Positions 46,873-56,597 are shown, numbered from the stretch's first letter. The stretch: DNA of 64,000 nt from Methylococcaceae bacterium UBA975 (GCA_002292375.1 DBBV01000017.1:62001-126000), one strand, 5' to 3'. The notes: generated by a model not told the origin, from the sequence alone. A program made the numbers and translations.

Positions 46873-48159
46873 CTAATGCACACCGTCTTCGTTGTGCTGC
46901 TGTATTTCGTCGAGTAAATAGCTAAATCGAGCTGATATATTTATATCTAAGGTCCAATCCCCATTTTCTTGCACCACCTCGTTAAGAATCTGTCCGTGTT
47001 CGAACAAGCGCGCCCTTAGTTTGGCCTGTTGTGAGGTCAAGGTAATTGTAAGCCTTATATTTTCGCCGTGACATTGGCCTGACAAGGATTTCAATAATAG
47101 GTCTATTCCCTCGCCTTTAATCGCCGATAACCACACCGCTTTCGTCTGTCCCGTTTCGTCTTTATCGATGTGGGCACTGACAGAATCGAGACGATCAATT
47201 TTGTTATACACCATGATTTGTGGGATCTTATCTGCACCGATTTCGGCTAACACCTTGTTAACCTCATGAATTTGTTCGTGCCGATTTGGGCTACTGCCAT
47301 CCACTACGTGTAACAACAAGTCAGCTTCAATGGTTTCTTGTAAGGTTGATTTAAATGCCGCCACTAATTCATGCGGCAAATCCTGGATAAACCCGACCGT
47401 ATCAGCGAGCACTAACTCGCCATAATCGGGTAGTTTTAACTGTCGAAGTGTCGGATCTAAGGTGGCAAACAGCTTGTCTGCGGCATAGATTGACGAATCA
47501 GTTAGCGTATTAAATAGGGTTGATTTTCCTGCGTTGGTATAACCAACTAATGATACTGTAGGCACATCAGCACGTTGCCGACTACGTCGCCCTTGATCAC
47601 GCTGTTTACCCACTTTTGTTAAGCGAGATTTAATTTGTCGAATCCGCTGGGCAATTAAGCGACGGTCTGTTTCTAGCTGGGTTTCACCGGGACCTCGTAA
47701 GCCGATACCACCCTTTTGCCTTTCTAGGTGGGTCCAGCCCCTAATTAATCGCGTGGACAAATAGTTTAACTGCGCCAACTCTACTTGTAGCTTACCCTCA
47801 AACGATTGCGCACGTTGAGCAAAAATATCCAAGATCAAATTGGTTCGATCCAACACCCGAACGCCTAACTCCTGTTCTAAATTTCGCTGCTGGCTTGGAC
47901 TTAGGTGATGATTAAATAAAACCACGTCGGCGCTGGTTTCCTGCAATTGCTGACGCACTTCTTCCAGCTTACCTTTCCCTACAAAATACCTTACATCTGG
48001 GGTACGCCGGGCGCCTTTAATGCTGAGTAAAGGCGCCACATTGGCGGATATCACCAAGTGTATAAATTCGTTTAAATTATCTTCAGAAAAGCTTTCATTT
48101 ATGGATAAATGGACGATTAACGCTTTTTCCCCTGCGTCGGGGCGATCAAATAACTCCAT
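46873..48159 (-). CDS. hflX: Ribosome-splitting GTPase HflX
   Basis: GTPase that binds the 50S subunit and splits stalled ribosomes, notably under heat stress. 428 residues. The N-terminal HflX domain has RTPDVRYFVGKGKLEEVR and DRTNLILDIFAQRAQSFEGK, then a coiled linker and the Gly-rich GGIGLRGPGETQLE. The G domain shows GYTNAGKSTLFN, DTVGFIQDLPHELVAAF and NKIDRLD. It lies 45 bases after hfq on the same strand. Confidence 0.96.
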   Translation of the reverse strand: MELFDRPDAGEKALIVHLSINESFSEDNLNEFIHLVISANVAPLLSIKGARRTPDVRYFVGKGKLEEVRQQLQETSADVVLFNHHLSPSQQRNLEQELGVRVLDRTNLILDIFAQRAQSFEGKLQVELAQLNYLSTRLIRGWTHLERQKGGIGLRGPGETQLETDRRLIAQRIRQIKSRLTKVGKQRDQGRRSRQRADVPTVSLVGYTNAGKSTLFNTLTDSSIYAADKLFATLDPTLRQLKLPDYGELVLADTVGFIQDLPHELVAAFKSTLQETIEADLLLHVVDGSSPNRHEQIHEVNKVLAEIGADKIPQIMVYNKIDRLDSVSAHIDKDETGQTKAVWLSAIKGEGIDLLLKSLSGQCHGENIRLTITLTSQQAKLRARLFEHGQILNEVVQENGDWTLDINISARFSYLLDEIQQHNEDGVH

Positions 48160-48204
48160 TAAACCTACTGAGCTTGTACAATAATTTAAACTGGGAAATT
48201 ATAC

Positions 48205-48438
48205 TTAAACGTCCTCGTCGGCACGCGCTATTGTGACTGCACGTGCTGGCACAACGGTAGAAATAGCATGCTTATAAACCATTTGATTAACCGCATTTTT
48301 TAAGATCACAACGTACTGATCAAAAGAATCGATTTGGCCCTGCAGCTTAATGCCATTGACCAAAAAAATGGCAACAGGTATATGTTCTTTTCTAAGTGTG
48401 TTTAAAAAAGTATCCTGTAAATTATGTCCTTTAGACAT
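48205..48438 (-). CDS. hfq: RNA chaperone Hfq
   Basis: Sm-like hexameric protein that pairs small RNAs with mRNAs. 77 residues from the ATG at 48438, which has a perfect AAGGAG eight bases upstream; the longer frame to 48471 adds residues not seen in Hfq. Sm1 motif is in VAIFLVNGIKLQGQIDSFDQ, and Sm2 is VYKHAISTVVPAR with the YKH signature. The N-terminal KGHNLQDTFLNTLRKEHIPV (proximal-face Gln and rim Arg) is conserved, and the disordered acidic tail is short. Confidence 0.97.
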   Translation of the reverse strand: MSKGHNLQDTFLNTLRKEHIPVAIFLVNGIKLQGQIDSFDQYVVILKNAVNQMVYKHAISTVVPARAVTIARADEDV

Positions 48439-48562
48439 ACCGTGCTCCTTATTTTTTTTATTTAGTAACAAACCCTACCCGTCGACGCGCTTCCGTTTGG
48501 TTTGCAGTGCAACATATTATAACCCAGCATCATTTATGATTACGATTAAGCCTATGCATTAG

Positions 48563-48591
48563 TTATGGCGACAATATAACGTGATTTCAAG
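48563..48591 (-). promoter_or_regulatory. Candidate heat-shock (sigma-32) promoter for hfq
   Basis: On the minus strand CTTGAAA is followed 14 bases later by CGCCATAA, close to the sigma-32 pattern CTTGAAA-N14-CCCCATnT. It lies about 125 bases before the hfq start. A sigma-70-like TATAAT lies nearer (48516-48521) but without a clear -35. E. coli hfq is known to have heat-shock promoters in its upstream region, which supports the call. Confidence 0.45.
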
Positions 48592-48606
48592 AGCAAAGGT
48601 ATTATT

Positions 48607-49536
48607 TTAATCAATCTGCGCCAGTATCTTGGCCTTTGCTGACTGATCATCGCTGTCTAAGCACAAGGTATTTGTCTGCCGTCGTAACCAAGTAAATTGC
48701 CTTTTTGCCAATTGTCGCGTGGCAATAATGGCTTTGTCACGAAACGCTTGTTTATTATAGTCGCCCTCAAGAAAAGACCACGCTTGTCGATAGCCGACCG
48801 CTCGAATTGCGGGCATCGCAGCCGACAGGTCACCACGCTGATGCAGTTTTTTCACCTCATCCAAAAAACCCGCCGCTAACATCTGATCGAAACGCAGCAT
48901 TATTTTTTCATGTAACACCGAACGGTCAGAGGGCGAGATCGCTACTTTAATGGCATTAAACGGCAAGTCATCGTCAGTTTGCTCGCTTAGCCACTGAGTT
49001 TGGGTTTTTCCTGAGCTTAAATACACCTCGAGCGCGCGTTGAATTCGTTGCGGGTCATTCGGATGGATGCGCGCCGCCGCTACTGGATCAACAGCTGCCA
49101 GGCGCTGATGCACGGCAACCCAGCCTTCATGCTGCGCCTGCTCATCAATGTCTTGACGGATAACGGGGTTTGCATCCGGTAATTTAGCCATCCCCTGTAA
49201 CAGGACATGAAAATACAACATGGTGCCTCCGACTAAAACAACCCGCTTACCATTTTGTTGGATCTGGTCAATCAATGACAGCGCCTGGTCCTTAAACTGT
49301 CCAGCAGAAAACACCTCTGAGGGATCAAGAATATCGATTAAATGATGCTTTATCCCTTGGCGCTCTTGCATATCAGGCTTTGCCGTCCCGATGTCCATAC
49401 CCCGATAAACTAAGGCCGAATCCACACTGATAATTTCGGCATCAAGTGACTTTGCTAACTCGATGCTCAAGGCCGTTTTACCGGACGCCGTAGGCCCCAT
49501 TAACAACACAACGTCTGCTAAGGACTTAGACGACAT
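48607..49536 (-). CDS. miaA: tRNA dimethylallyltransferase MiaA
   Basis: Adds the isopentenyl group to A37 of UNN-reading tRNAs. 309 residues. P-loop LMGPTASGKTALSIEL, then DSALVYRGMDIGTAKP, HHLIDILDPSEVFSAGQF, LVGGTMLYFHVLLQG and RDKAIIATRQLAKRQFTWLR. It sits 4 bases after mutL and 168 bases before hfq, as in E. coli, where part of the hfq promoter lies inside or after miaA. Confidence 0.97.
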   Translation of the reverse strand: MSSKSLADVVLLMGPTASGKTALSIELAKSLDAEIISVDSALVYRGMDIGTAKPDMQERQGIKHHLIDILDPSEVFSAGQFKDQALSLIDQIQQNGKRVVLVGGTMLYFHVLLQGMAKLPDANPVIRQDIDEQAQHEGWVAVHQRLAAVDPVAAARIHPNDPQRIQRALEVYLSSGKTQTQWLSEQTDDDLPFNAIKVAISPSDRSVLHEKIMLRFDQMLAAGFLDEVKKLHQRGDLSAAMPAIRAVGYRQAWSFLEGDYNKQAFRDKAIIATRQLAKRQFTWLRRQTNTLCLDSDDQSAKAKILAQID

Positions 49537-49540
49537 GCTG

Positions 49541-51334
49541 TTACTGACCCCTTAAGAACAGCGCATCGAGTTGTTGTACATTAAGTAACACCCAGGTCGG
49601 TCGACCATGATTGCACTGACCACTATTTGGGGTTTGTTCGATGTCACGCAGCAAGGCGTTCATTTCCACCTCGGTTAAACGACGGTTGGCGCGAATTGAC
49701 CCATGACAGGCCATGCTGGCCAATACGGCATAACAGGCCTCTTTAATGCTATCACTTTCCCCGGTATGAGAAAGGTCCTGCAATAAATCTCGCACCAGCT
49801 TTTCCGGATCTTGAGTGGCTAACAATACCGGTATTGCTCGTACCAACAGCGTATTCGGCCCGGCCGCACTCAACTCCAACGCCAAGCCGTCAAATAAATG
49901 CTGGTATTCCTCAAACAACAGCATTTCCTCGTCTGACAGCTGTATTTTTTGGGGTATCAACAAGGGTTGTGATGGCATTCGTCCCGCGTCGTATTGTGCC
50001 TTTAATTTTTCATATACAATGCGTTCGTGCGCAGCATGGGTATCCACTAAAACCAAGCCTTTATCAGACTCGGCCAAAATATAGGTGTTGTGCAAATGGG
50101 TAATAGCAAACCCCATCGCCGGCATCGCCTGCTGCTCATTGGCGTGATACCTTTCAGCTCTACTGTCGGGCATCCGCTCATAGGGTGAAGCAGAGGCATA
50201 CGAAGGGGAACTAGGGTAAGTTGACGACGACTCGGCAATCGCCATCGACAAGGGTCGCTGCTGCATGTCCTTATAGTCCGAACCGATGTGTTGTGATAAT
50301 GGCTCAATGGTTTTAACCGCGTAATTATCAGCCGGCCTAACGTCAGACAGCAATTGTTTGACGCGACGAAAAACAAAATCATGTACCGCTTTGCTTTCAC
50401 GAAAACGAACCTCTAATTTAGCTGGATGAGCATTAACATCAACCAAAACGGGGTCGATCGTTAGGTACAACACATAAACTGGGTGACGACCATGGAACAG
50501 CACATCTTGATAAGCGAGGCGAACCGCGTGATTAATTAACTTATCGCGTATCAAGCGGCCATTAACGTAAAAAAACTGCATGTCCGCTTGGGAACGAGAA
50601 AATGTCGGCAGACCAACCCAACCCTGAAGCCCCAAATCACCATTAACAACGTCAATTTCAAGTGATTGCTCTACAAAACCTTCACCACACAACAAACCAA
50701 CCCGTTGGTCTTTTTGTTGTTTAGTTAAAGCGGGCTTAAGGTCGACGACCTGTCGTTGATTATGTTTTAACGTAAAGCCAACATCAAAACGACTAAGGGC
50801 CATCCGCTTGATGACTGTTTCGATATGACCAAACTCGGTTTTTTCGGTTTTAAGGAACTTTCTTCGTGCCGGTGTATTGTAAAAAAGGTCTCGCAACTCA
50901 ACAGTGGTACCCACTGGGTGAGCGATCGGCGTAGGTTCTAACTCGGATTCAGTCCCATCTGCTTTAACACTCCACGCTGCGGACTCTTCGACCATACGTG
51001 AGACCAGCGTTAAACGTGAGACCGAACTCATGCTGGGCAAGGCCTCACCTCGAAAACCAAAGCTCAACACCGCTTCCAAATCATTTAGTGACGATATTTT
51101 ACTTGTCGCGTGCCGGCTAAGTGCCAAACCGAGCTCAGCTTTATTGATCCCTGAACCGTTGTCACGTACGCGGATTAAGCGCAAGCCGCCCTCTTCGATC
51201 TCAATGCTAACGTGCGACGCGTTAGCATCGAGGGAGTTTTCGACTAGCTCTTTCACTGCCGAAGCCGGTCTTTCGATCACTTCGCCAGCGGCGATTTGAT
51301 TAATCAGTTGCGAAGGGAGTTGCTTAATTACCAT
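49541..51334 (-). CDS. mutL: DNA mismatch repair protein MutL (endonuclease type)
   Basis: 597 residues. The N-terminal GHKL ATPase shows IAAGEVIERPASAVKELVEN, RDNGSGI and SFGFRGEAL. A Ser/Pro-rich linker (about 340-405) leads to the C-terminal dimerisation domain. That domain contains DTHAAHERIVYE at 431-442, matching the nicking motif D-x-H-A-x2-E-x4-E with Thr in place of Gln, plus ACHGSIRAN, CNHGRPT and FLR at the end. These are features of endonuclease-type MutL (as in Pseudomonas) and are absent from E. coli MutL. Strand choice is therefore probably MutH-independent. Confidence 0.96.
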   Translation of the reverse strand: MVIKQLPSQLINQIAAGEVIERPASAVKELVENSLDANASHVSIEIEEGGLRLIRVRDNGSGINKAELGLALSRHATSKISSLNDLEAVLSFGFRGEALPSMSSVSRLTLVSRMVEESAAWSVKADGTESELEPTPIAHPVGTTVELRDLFYNTPARRKFLKTEKTEFGHIETVIKRMALSRFDVGFTLKHNQRQVVDLKPALTKQQKDQRVGLLCGEGFVEQSLEIDVVNGDLGLQGWVGLPTFSRSQADMQFFYVNGRLIRDKLINHAVRLAYQDVLFHGRHPVYVLYLTIDPVLVDVNAHPAKLEVRFRESKAVHDFVFRRVKQLLSDVRPADNYAVKTIEPLSQHIGSDYKDMQQRPLSMAIAESSSTYPSSPSYASASPYERMPDSRAERYHANEQQAMPAMGFAITHLHNTYILAESDKGLVLVDTHAAHERIVYEKLKAQYDAGRMPSQPLLIPQKIQLSDEEMLLFEEYQHLFDGLALELSAAGPNTLLVRAIPVLLATQDPEKLVRDLLQDLSHTGESDSIKEACYAVLASMACHGSIRANRRLTEVEMNALLRDIEQTPNSGQCNHGRPTWVLLNVQQLDALFLRGQ

Positions 51335-51390
51335 TGCGGTTCGATACCTTAAAGATGCGTGTTAACTTACAGGTATTGTATCGAAAAAAA

Positions 51391-52722
51391 CTAGCTGGGT
51401 ATTTGAATAACCTGTCCTATTATAATACGGCTATTTTGTATCCCATTTGCCTTCTTCAAAGAAGAGAGCGACACCCGATGACGCTCAGCGATGGCTGACA
51501 AGGTATCGCCTTTTTGGATCTTATAGCTGGCTTTTGCGATACGTGTTGCGGGCGTTGGAGGCAAGTGTTGTTGTGCAAAGTAGGCCTTAATGCCACGTAA
51601 AATAGCGTTAGCCGTTTTCGCTTGATGCTTTGAGTCGCGTAGTTTTGCTTCTTCTTGCCTATTTGAAATAAACGCCGTCTCAACCAAAATAGATGGAATA
51701 TCAGGTGACTTAAGCACCATAAATCCAGCATGTTGAACTTGTTTTTTATGTATGTGCCCGACACCCTTTAGGTTTTTTAACACCTCAGCTGCCACCGTTG
51801 CGCTGGCATCCTTGGTTGCGTTCTGAGATAAGTCGAGTAATACCGAGGCTAGCACGTCATCTTTGTCGTCTAAGCTAACCCCGCCCACTAAATCCGCCGC
51901 GTTCTCGCTGTCTGCTAACCACCTTGCAGCCTCACTACTTGCGCCACGGTTTGATAACACATAAACCGATGAACCCTTTGCCCGCTGATCTTTAAACGCA
52001 TCCGCATGGATCGACACAAATAAATCTGCCCGTGCAAGGCGTGCTTTTTCCATCCGTTGGCGTAAGCCAATGTAGTAATCCCCTGTACGAACTAAGTAGG
52101 CCTGCATATTAGGTTGTTGATTAATGAGCGCGGCTAGTTTTTTAGAAATTGCCAACACCACGTCTTTTTCGCGCGTTCCGCGCTTTCCTTTAGCGCCTGG
52201 ATCCTCACCACCATGGCCTGCATCAATCGCAACAACCCATTTCTTATTTATTAATGCTTGACCTGCCTTTTTGACTACAACCGGCGCTTTAGTTTCCCTT
52301 GTCTTTTCAGGGTACAAATCAACCACTAAACGGTGACCATAATTCGCATTTGGTTTTAATAAAAAGCTTTTAGCTGTGACCCCTTGCTTTAAATCAATCA
52401 CGACGCGTAGGTCTTTTTTATTTCTTGGCGCATGCCGCATCAGCTTAACAACTTTATGCCCAGCGGAAAATTTCGGCATCAGGGTATTAATCGACACGCC
52501 ATCCAAATCCAACACCAAACGCGGTGGGTTATCTAAGGTAAACACTCGGTGCTCGATAGGTGACGTAATGCCTAACACCAAGCGCGTGTGATCAGGTGCC
52601 GTCCAAAACCTTAGTGAGTCGACCTGTTTGGCAGCGTCCGCTAATACAGGCTGATAGCTCAGCAATAGCAATAATGCTGGAAACACCACCTTAACAACAC
52701 AGCTTTTTATATCCATTCTCAT
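51391..52722 (-). CDS. amiC: N-acetylmuramoyl-L-alanine amidase (AmiB/AmiC type)
   Basis: Periplasmic peptidoglycan amidase of septal splitting. 443 residues. A signal peptide (cleavage near 28), an N-terminal AMIN domain (about 33-140, HTRLVLGITSPIEHRVF), an Amidase_3 zinc catalytic domain (about 163-385: VVAIDAGHGGEDPGAKG, SIHADAF, ILVETAFISN) and a C-terminal LysM domain (about 399-442, YKIQKGDTLSAIAERH). The two zinc His and the catalytic Glu are present. EnvC/NlpD-type activators are not in this window. LysM at the end fits the AmiB group of Pseudomonas/Vibrio; the symbol amiC is used loosely. Confidence 0.94.
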   Translation of the reverse strand: MRMDIKSCVVKVVFPALLLLLSYQPVLADAAKQVDSLRFWTAPDHTRLVLGITSPIEHRVFTLDNPPRLVLDLDGVSINTLMPKFSAGHKVVKLMRHAPRNKKDLRVVIDLKQGVTAKSFLLKPNANYGHRLVVDLYPEKTRETKAPVVVKKAGQALINKKWVVAIDAGHGGEDPGAKGKRGTREKDVVLAISKKLAALINQQPNMQAYLVRTGDYYIGLRQRMEKARLARADLFVSIHADAFKDQRAKGSSVYVLSNRGASSEAARWLADSENAADLVGGVSLDDKDDVLASVLLDLSQNATKDASATVAAEVLKNLKGVGHIHKKQVQHAGFMVLKSPDIPSILVETAFISNRQEEAKLRDSKHQAKTANAILRGIKAYFAQQHLPPTPATRIAKASYKIQKGDTLSAIAERHRVSLSSLKKANGIQNSRIIIGQVIQIPS

Positions 52723-52815
52723 AGGGTTTATTGAGTTATAAATACAAACTCATCCTCACTTAAATCCAAGGTTTTTTCGAGAATAGTTCTTTAACTATCT
52801 GTTTGTCAAGTATTT

Positions 52816-53232
52816 TTACAAATCAATAACGGGTATTATTTGAATGTCTCGCTCGTTCTGATGTATTTTTATATGAATTTGCAAATCAGCAGCCGGCAAT
52901 AAACCTTCACCCCTATCTGGCCATTCGATAAAACAAATGGCGTTATCGTTTATATAATCACGAACCCCCATGTACTCCAGCTCTTCTGGGTCGTGCAAAC
53001 GGTACAGGTCAAAATGAAAAACCGCCGTTCCGTTAATTTCATAGGGTTCAACGATATTATACGTCGGGCTTTTTACCGCACCACTATGCCCCAGACCACG
53101 TAAAATACCCCGGACCAATGTAGTTTTTCCTGCGCCTAAGTCACCATTCAAAAAAATTAACATACCCGGTTTAAGTTGTGCTGCTAAAGCCATGCCGACC
53201 GCCAGCATCGCCTGTTCATCTTTAATATTCAT
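52816..53232 (-). CDS. tsaE: tRNA threonylcarbamoyladenosine biosynthesis ATPase TsaE
   Basis: ATPase subunit of the TsaBDE complex that makes t6A37. 138 residues. Walker A FLNGDLGAGKTTLVRGIL, the VKSPTYNIVEPYE loop, HFDLYRLHDPEELEYMG and FIEWPDRGEGLLP are the TsaE/YjeE hallmarks. The start overlaps nnr by 11 bases, giving the conserved nnr-tsaE-amidase-mutL order. Confidence 0.96.
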   Translation of the reverse strand: MNIKDEQAMLAVGMALAAQLKPGMLIFLNGDLGAGKTTLVRGILRGLGHSGAVKSPTYNIVEPYEINGTAVFHFDLYRLHDPEELEYMGVRDYINDNAICFIEWPDRGEGLLPAADLQIHIKIHQNERDIQIIPVIDL

Positions 53233-54691
53233 TAATTAACTCTTTGATATGCGACATTAAATCACTGGCTAACAAGCCTTTTTCCCCCGATATTACGGCT
53301 CGATCCGCTGCCACAGAATGGACCATGACAGCTAATTTTGCTGCCTCAATAAGGCTGTTCCCTTGTGCAAGTAAAGCAGCAATAATGCCGGTGAGCACAT
53401 CACCCATGCCACCTGATGCCATGCCTGGGTTACCCGCGGCACACACATAGACGCTACCACCACCACAAATCAAACTGCCCGAACCTTTTAAAACAACGAC
53501 GCCACCATACTGTTGCTGCAAATTTTTTACTGCCGTAAAGCGATCACATTGAACTTGTTGCGTTGTGCAGGCCAGTAACCTTGCGGCTTCTGCTGGGTGC
53601 GGCGTTAACACCCAATTATCATTTTTACGCGGTTCTTTGGCTAATAAATTAAGCCCATCGGCATCCACAACCATCGGTTTTTTCAAATCTAAGGCCGCTT
53701 CAAACAACTCGTAAGCCCAAGGTGTTTGCCCTAAACCCGGCCCTACTGCTAACACAGTAGATCGGGTTGCTAGTTGTTTAAATGCTGAGCGCCCGCTGAT
53801 GCCATGGCTCATTAATTCGGGACGCGCCATGCTGATAAATGCCGCATGCTCCTCTCGTGTCGCGATACTGACCAACCCAGCCCCCGCGCGCAAAGCGGCC
53901 TCACCAGCAAGCCGGATTGCGCCGCTAAAACCGTGATCACCGCCCACCATGAATACGTGGCCAAAATCGCCCTTATGGGTGTTTTTTTCGCGCGGCTGAT
54001 GGTTCTTTTTAAGTGCTGCTAAGGACAAGAGCTCTGCCTCTGCCGGCTGGCTTGTTAACAACGCTTGAGGCACGGATAAATCGTCCAGCATTATTTCTCC
54101 GCTATAGCTTGGCCCATCAGCGGTATACAACCCCCTTTTCAGGCCGATAAAGCTGACCGTTTTATCCGCCCGTACCGCATCGTCTTGTACATAACCTGTA
54201 TCAGCATTTAAACCTGACGGAACATCAACAGCTAGGGTTGTAAGCTGTGCACGATTAATCAGCTTAACGGCGTCTAAATAGTTCCCCATCAAGGGCTTAT
54301 TGAGCCCCGTTCCTATCAGTGCATCAACAATAACACCCGACGAAAGCTCCGTAGGCAATACGTTGTTTACCGAACCAAGTTGGCTATACGCCTTGAACGC
54401 GCTTAACGCATCTCCCGTTAAATCAGCACCCGCTGACAGTGCATAAACATGCGGCAAAATGCCCGATTCAAGTAATAATTTAGCCAACACATAACCATCA
54501 CCCGCGTTATTACCTGCACCGCAAAAAATATGCACGGCTTCTTTGTACGCCGAGACCTGTTTAAGTTGTTCAAATAGCACTAAGCCGGCACGTTGCATTA
54601 AATCGTAACCGCTAATGGATAGCCCCTGTATCGCTTGCCGGTCTATCTCACGCGCTTGTTCCGCCGTATATAAAGGTTGCACCATAATCAT
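53222..54691 (-). CDS. nnr: Bifunctional NAD(P)H-hydrate repair enzyme Nnr
   Basis: Repairs damaged NAD(P)HX. 489 residues: N-terminal epimerase domain YjeF_N (about 1-215: IFCGAGNNAGDGYVLAK and DALIGTGLNKPL) and C-terminal ADP-dependent dehydratase domain (about 225-489: VMVGGDHGFSGAI, VLTPHPAEAARLL, ASGGMGDVLTGIIAALLAQG). Both active regions look intact. The gene is divergent from queG across 288 bases, in which no gene was found. The start could be the ATG two codons later. Confidence 0.96.
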   Translation of the reverse strand: MIMVQPLYTAEQAREIDRQAIQGLSISGYDLMQRAGLVLFEQLKQVSAYKEAVHIFCGAGNNAGDGYVLAKLLLESGILPHVYALSAGADLTGDALSAFKAYSQLGSVNNVLPTELSSGVIVDALIGTGLNKPLMGNYLDAVKLINRAQLTTLAVDVPSGLNADTGYVQDDAVRADKTVSFIGLKRGLYTADGPSYSGEIMLDDLSVPQALLTSQPAEAELLSLAALKKNHQPREKNTHKGDFGHVFMVGGDHGFSGAIRLAGEAALRAGAGLVSIATREEHAAFISMARPELMSHGISGRSAFKQLATRSTVLAVGPGLGQTPWAYELFEAALDLKKPMVVDADGLNLLAKEPRKNDNWVLTPHPAEAARLLACTTQQVQCDRFTAVKNLQQQYGGVVVLKGSGSLICGGGSVYVCAAGNPGMASGGMGDVLTGIIAALLAQGNSLIEAAKLAVMVHSVAADRAVISGEKGLLASDLMSHIKELINEY

Positions 54692-54979
54692 TCATTAATA
54701 AATGGGTAAAGATTTAATTCTAATGTATCGCCGTCCATTCCGTCTTGTTAAATTTCCAAAACCAAGAGCATGCTGCACTATCACCTGCTAACGACCACAG
54801 CTTTTTAACCAGTCTTCACTTTATACAGGGACACAGATCGATGCGCATCTATGAAGTAGAACGCCTCAAACGACTCTTTCGTACTACAATAATGGCTCAT
54901 CCGTTTAAGCCATACTATTTATATGGCTGATGCTGCCAATGGACTTAGAACCTCATAGCGACCCTTGTGACTTATCTAG

Positions 54980-56062
54980 ATGATTAAAAATTCGATTGAT
55001 TTGCAACAATTAGCTGACGACATAAAATCGTTGGGGCAGTCACTGGGCTTTCAACAAGTAGGCATTACCGATACGGATTTATCCGACGCTGAAAATCAAC
55101 TGACGAAATGGTTAGACGCCGGCTTTCATGCCGACATGTCGTACATGCACAAACACGGTTCTAAACGCACTCGACCTGCCGAGTTACACCCCGGGACTGT
55201 CAGAGTCATTTCCTGCCGAATGGACTATTTACCCGAACCGATGGCGCAAACCGACGCCTTAATGCAGGACCCTGTGCGCGCGTATATTTCTCGTTACGCC
55301 TTAGGCCGGGATTATCATAAGGTGATGCGTAAAAAGCTGCAGCGTTTAGCGGATTTAATCGAACAAAAAGTCGGACCTTTTGGCTACCGTGCCTTTGTTG
55401 ATAGCGCGCCAGTAATGGAAAAAGCGATCGCTGAAAAAGCCGGCTTAGGCTGGATAGGTAAACACAGCAATGTGTTAAACAAGCAGGCTGGGTCTTGGTT
55501 TTTTTTAGGTGAGCTATACATTGATTTACCCTTGCCCATCGACCAAGCTGCTGATGAACACTGTGGCGAATGCACCCGCTGTATCGATATATGCCCCACC
55601 CAAGCCATTGTTGCGCCCTACACGGTAGATGCCAATCGTTGCATCTCGTATTTAACGATTGAATTAAAGGGTGTTATTCCTGAAGAGTTTCGCCCGTTAA
55701 TGGGCAACCGCATATATGGTTGTGATGATTGCCAGCAAGTATGCCCATGGAATCGCTTTGCCAACATAACTGAGGAGCAAGACTTTATGCCCAGACAGCA
55801 ACTAGACACCACTGGCTTACTGGATGTTTTCCAATGGGACGAAGCCGCCTTTTTAAAAAAAACCGAAGGCTCTGCAATCCGCCGCATTGGTTATGCCAGT
55901 TGGATTAGAAATATTGCTATTGCCCTAGGCAATGCGCCAGCAGACAGTGGCATTATGGCTGCTTTAAAGCAAAGAATGAGCAGCGAAGATGCTGTTATTC
56001 GTGAACACGTTAGCTGGGCCATTGAGCAACAACACCTTAAAAGCAATCCAACTAGTAATTAA
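54980..56062 (+). CDS. queG: Epoxyqueuosine reductase QueG
   Basis: Cobalamin-dependent iron-sulfur enzyme that reduces epoxyqueuosine to queuosine in tRNA. 360 residues. Two [4Fe-4S] motifs are clear: HCGECTRCIDICPTQAI near 195 and GCDDCQQVCPWN near 249. The N-terminal DUF1730 region has HADMSYMHKHGSKRTRP and the catalytic/cobalamin region ISRYALGRDYHKVMRKKL and GWIGKHSNVLNK. The C-terminal HEAT-like helices follow. The gene overlaps the convergent orn gene by 11 bases. Confidence 0.96.
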   Translation: MIKNSIDLQQLADDIKSLGQSLGFQQVGITDTDLSDAENQLTKWLDAGFHADMSYMHKHGSKRTRPAELHPGTVRVISCRMDYLPEPMAQTDALMQDPVRAYISRYALGRDYHKVMRKKLQRLADLIEQKVGPFGYRAFVDSAPVMEKAIAEKAGLGWIGKHSNVLNKQAGSWFFLGELYIDLPLPIDQAADEHCGECTRCIDICPTQAIVAPYTVDANRCISYLTIELKGVIPEEFRPLMGNRIYGCDDCQQVCPWNRFANITEEQDFMPRQQLDTTGLLDVFQWDEAAFLKKTEGSAIRRIGYASWIRNIAIALGNAPADSGIMAALKQRMSSEDAVIREHVSWAIEQQHLKSNPTSN

Positions 56063-56597
56063 GAAAGTTCTCGCGGTAATATTTAAGTTCTTCTATCGAT
56101 TCGATCACATCAGCTAAAGCTTGATGCGTGGCCTTCTTTTTAAAGCCTTCCATAATACTGGGCGCCCAACGGCTGGCCAACTCTTTTAACGTACTGACAT
56201 CTAAATTACGGTAGTGAAAAAACGCTTCCAGTGTTGGCATCGACTTGGCCATAAAACGCCTATCTTGACAGATACTATTACCACACATGGGAGACGCACC
56301 GCTGGGCACCCATTGTTGTAAAAATGCAATCGTTTGTTGTTCCACATCTTTTTCGTTGAGTGAACTGTTCAATACCCGGTCAATCAAACCCGATTGCCCG
56401 TGGTGTTTTTGATTCCATGCATCCATCGCATCCATGGTTGCTTTGGATTGATGAACCGCCAATACTGGCCCTTCAGCCAATACATTCAGCTCTTTATCAG
56501 TGACAATCGTAGCAATTTCAATGATAGAATCGGTTTCAGGATCTAAGCCGGTCATTTCCAAGTCGATCCATATTAAGTTTTGTTTATCTAGCGCCAT
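56052..56597 (-). CDS. orn: Oligoribonuclease
   Basis: 3'-5' exonuclease of the DEDDh family that degrades two- to five-base RNAs, including pGpG from c-di-GMP turnover. 181 residues. The motifs are WIDLEMTGLDPETDSIIEIA (first Asp/Glu), CGNSICQDRRFM (second Asp) and RWAPSIMEGF with HQALADVIESI (His and last Asp). Its 3' end overlaps queG by 11 bases, and its start is about 50 bases from the divergent protease gene. Confidence 0.97.
   Translation of the reverse strand: MALDKQNLIWIDLEMTGLDPETDSIIEIATIVTDKELNVLAEGPVLAVHQSKATMDAMDAWNQKHHGQSGLIDRVLNSSLNEKDVEQQTIAFLQQWVPSGASPMCGNSICQDRRFMAKSMPTLEAFFHYRNLDVSTLKELASRWAPSIMEGFKKKATHQALADVIESIEELKYYRENFLNY

Noticed and set aside
54692..54979. Possible RNA gene or small protein in the nnr/queG gap
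   Set aside because: A small frame (54745-54930) and a 6-base hairpin are present, but there is no ribosome site, no tRNA-like fold and no known pattern. I see nothing supportable in this 288-base gap beyond divergent promoters.
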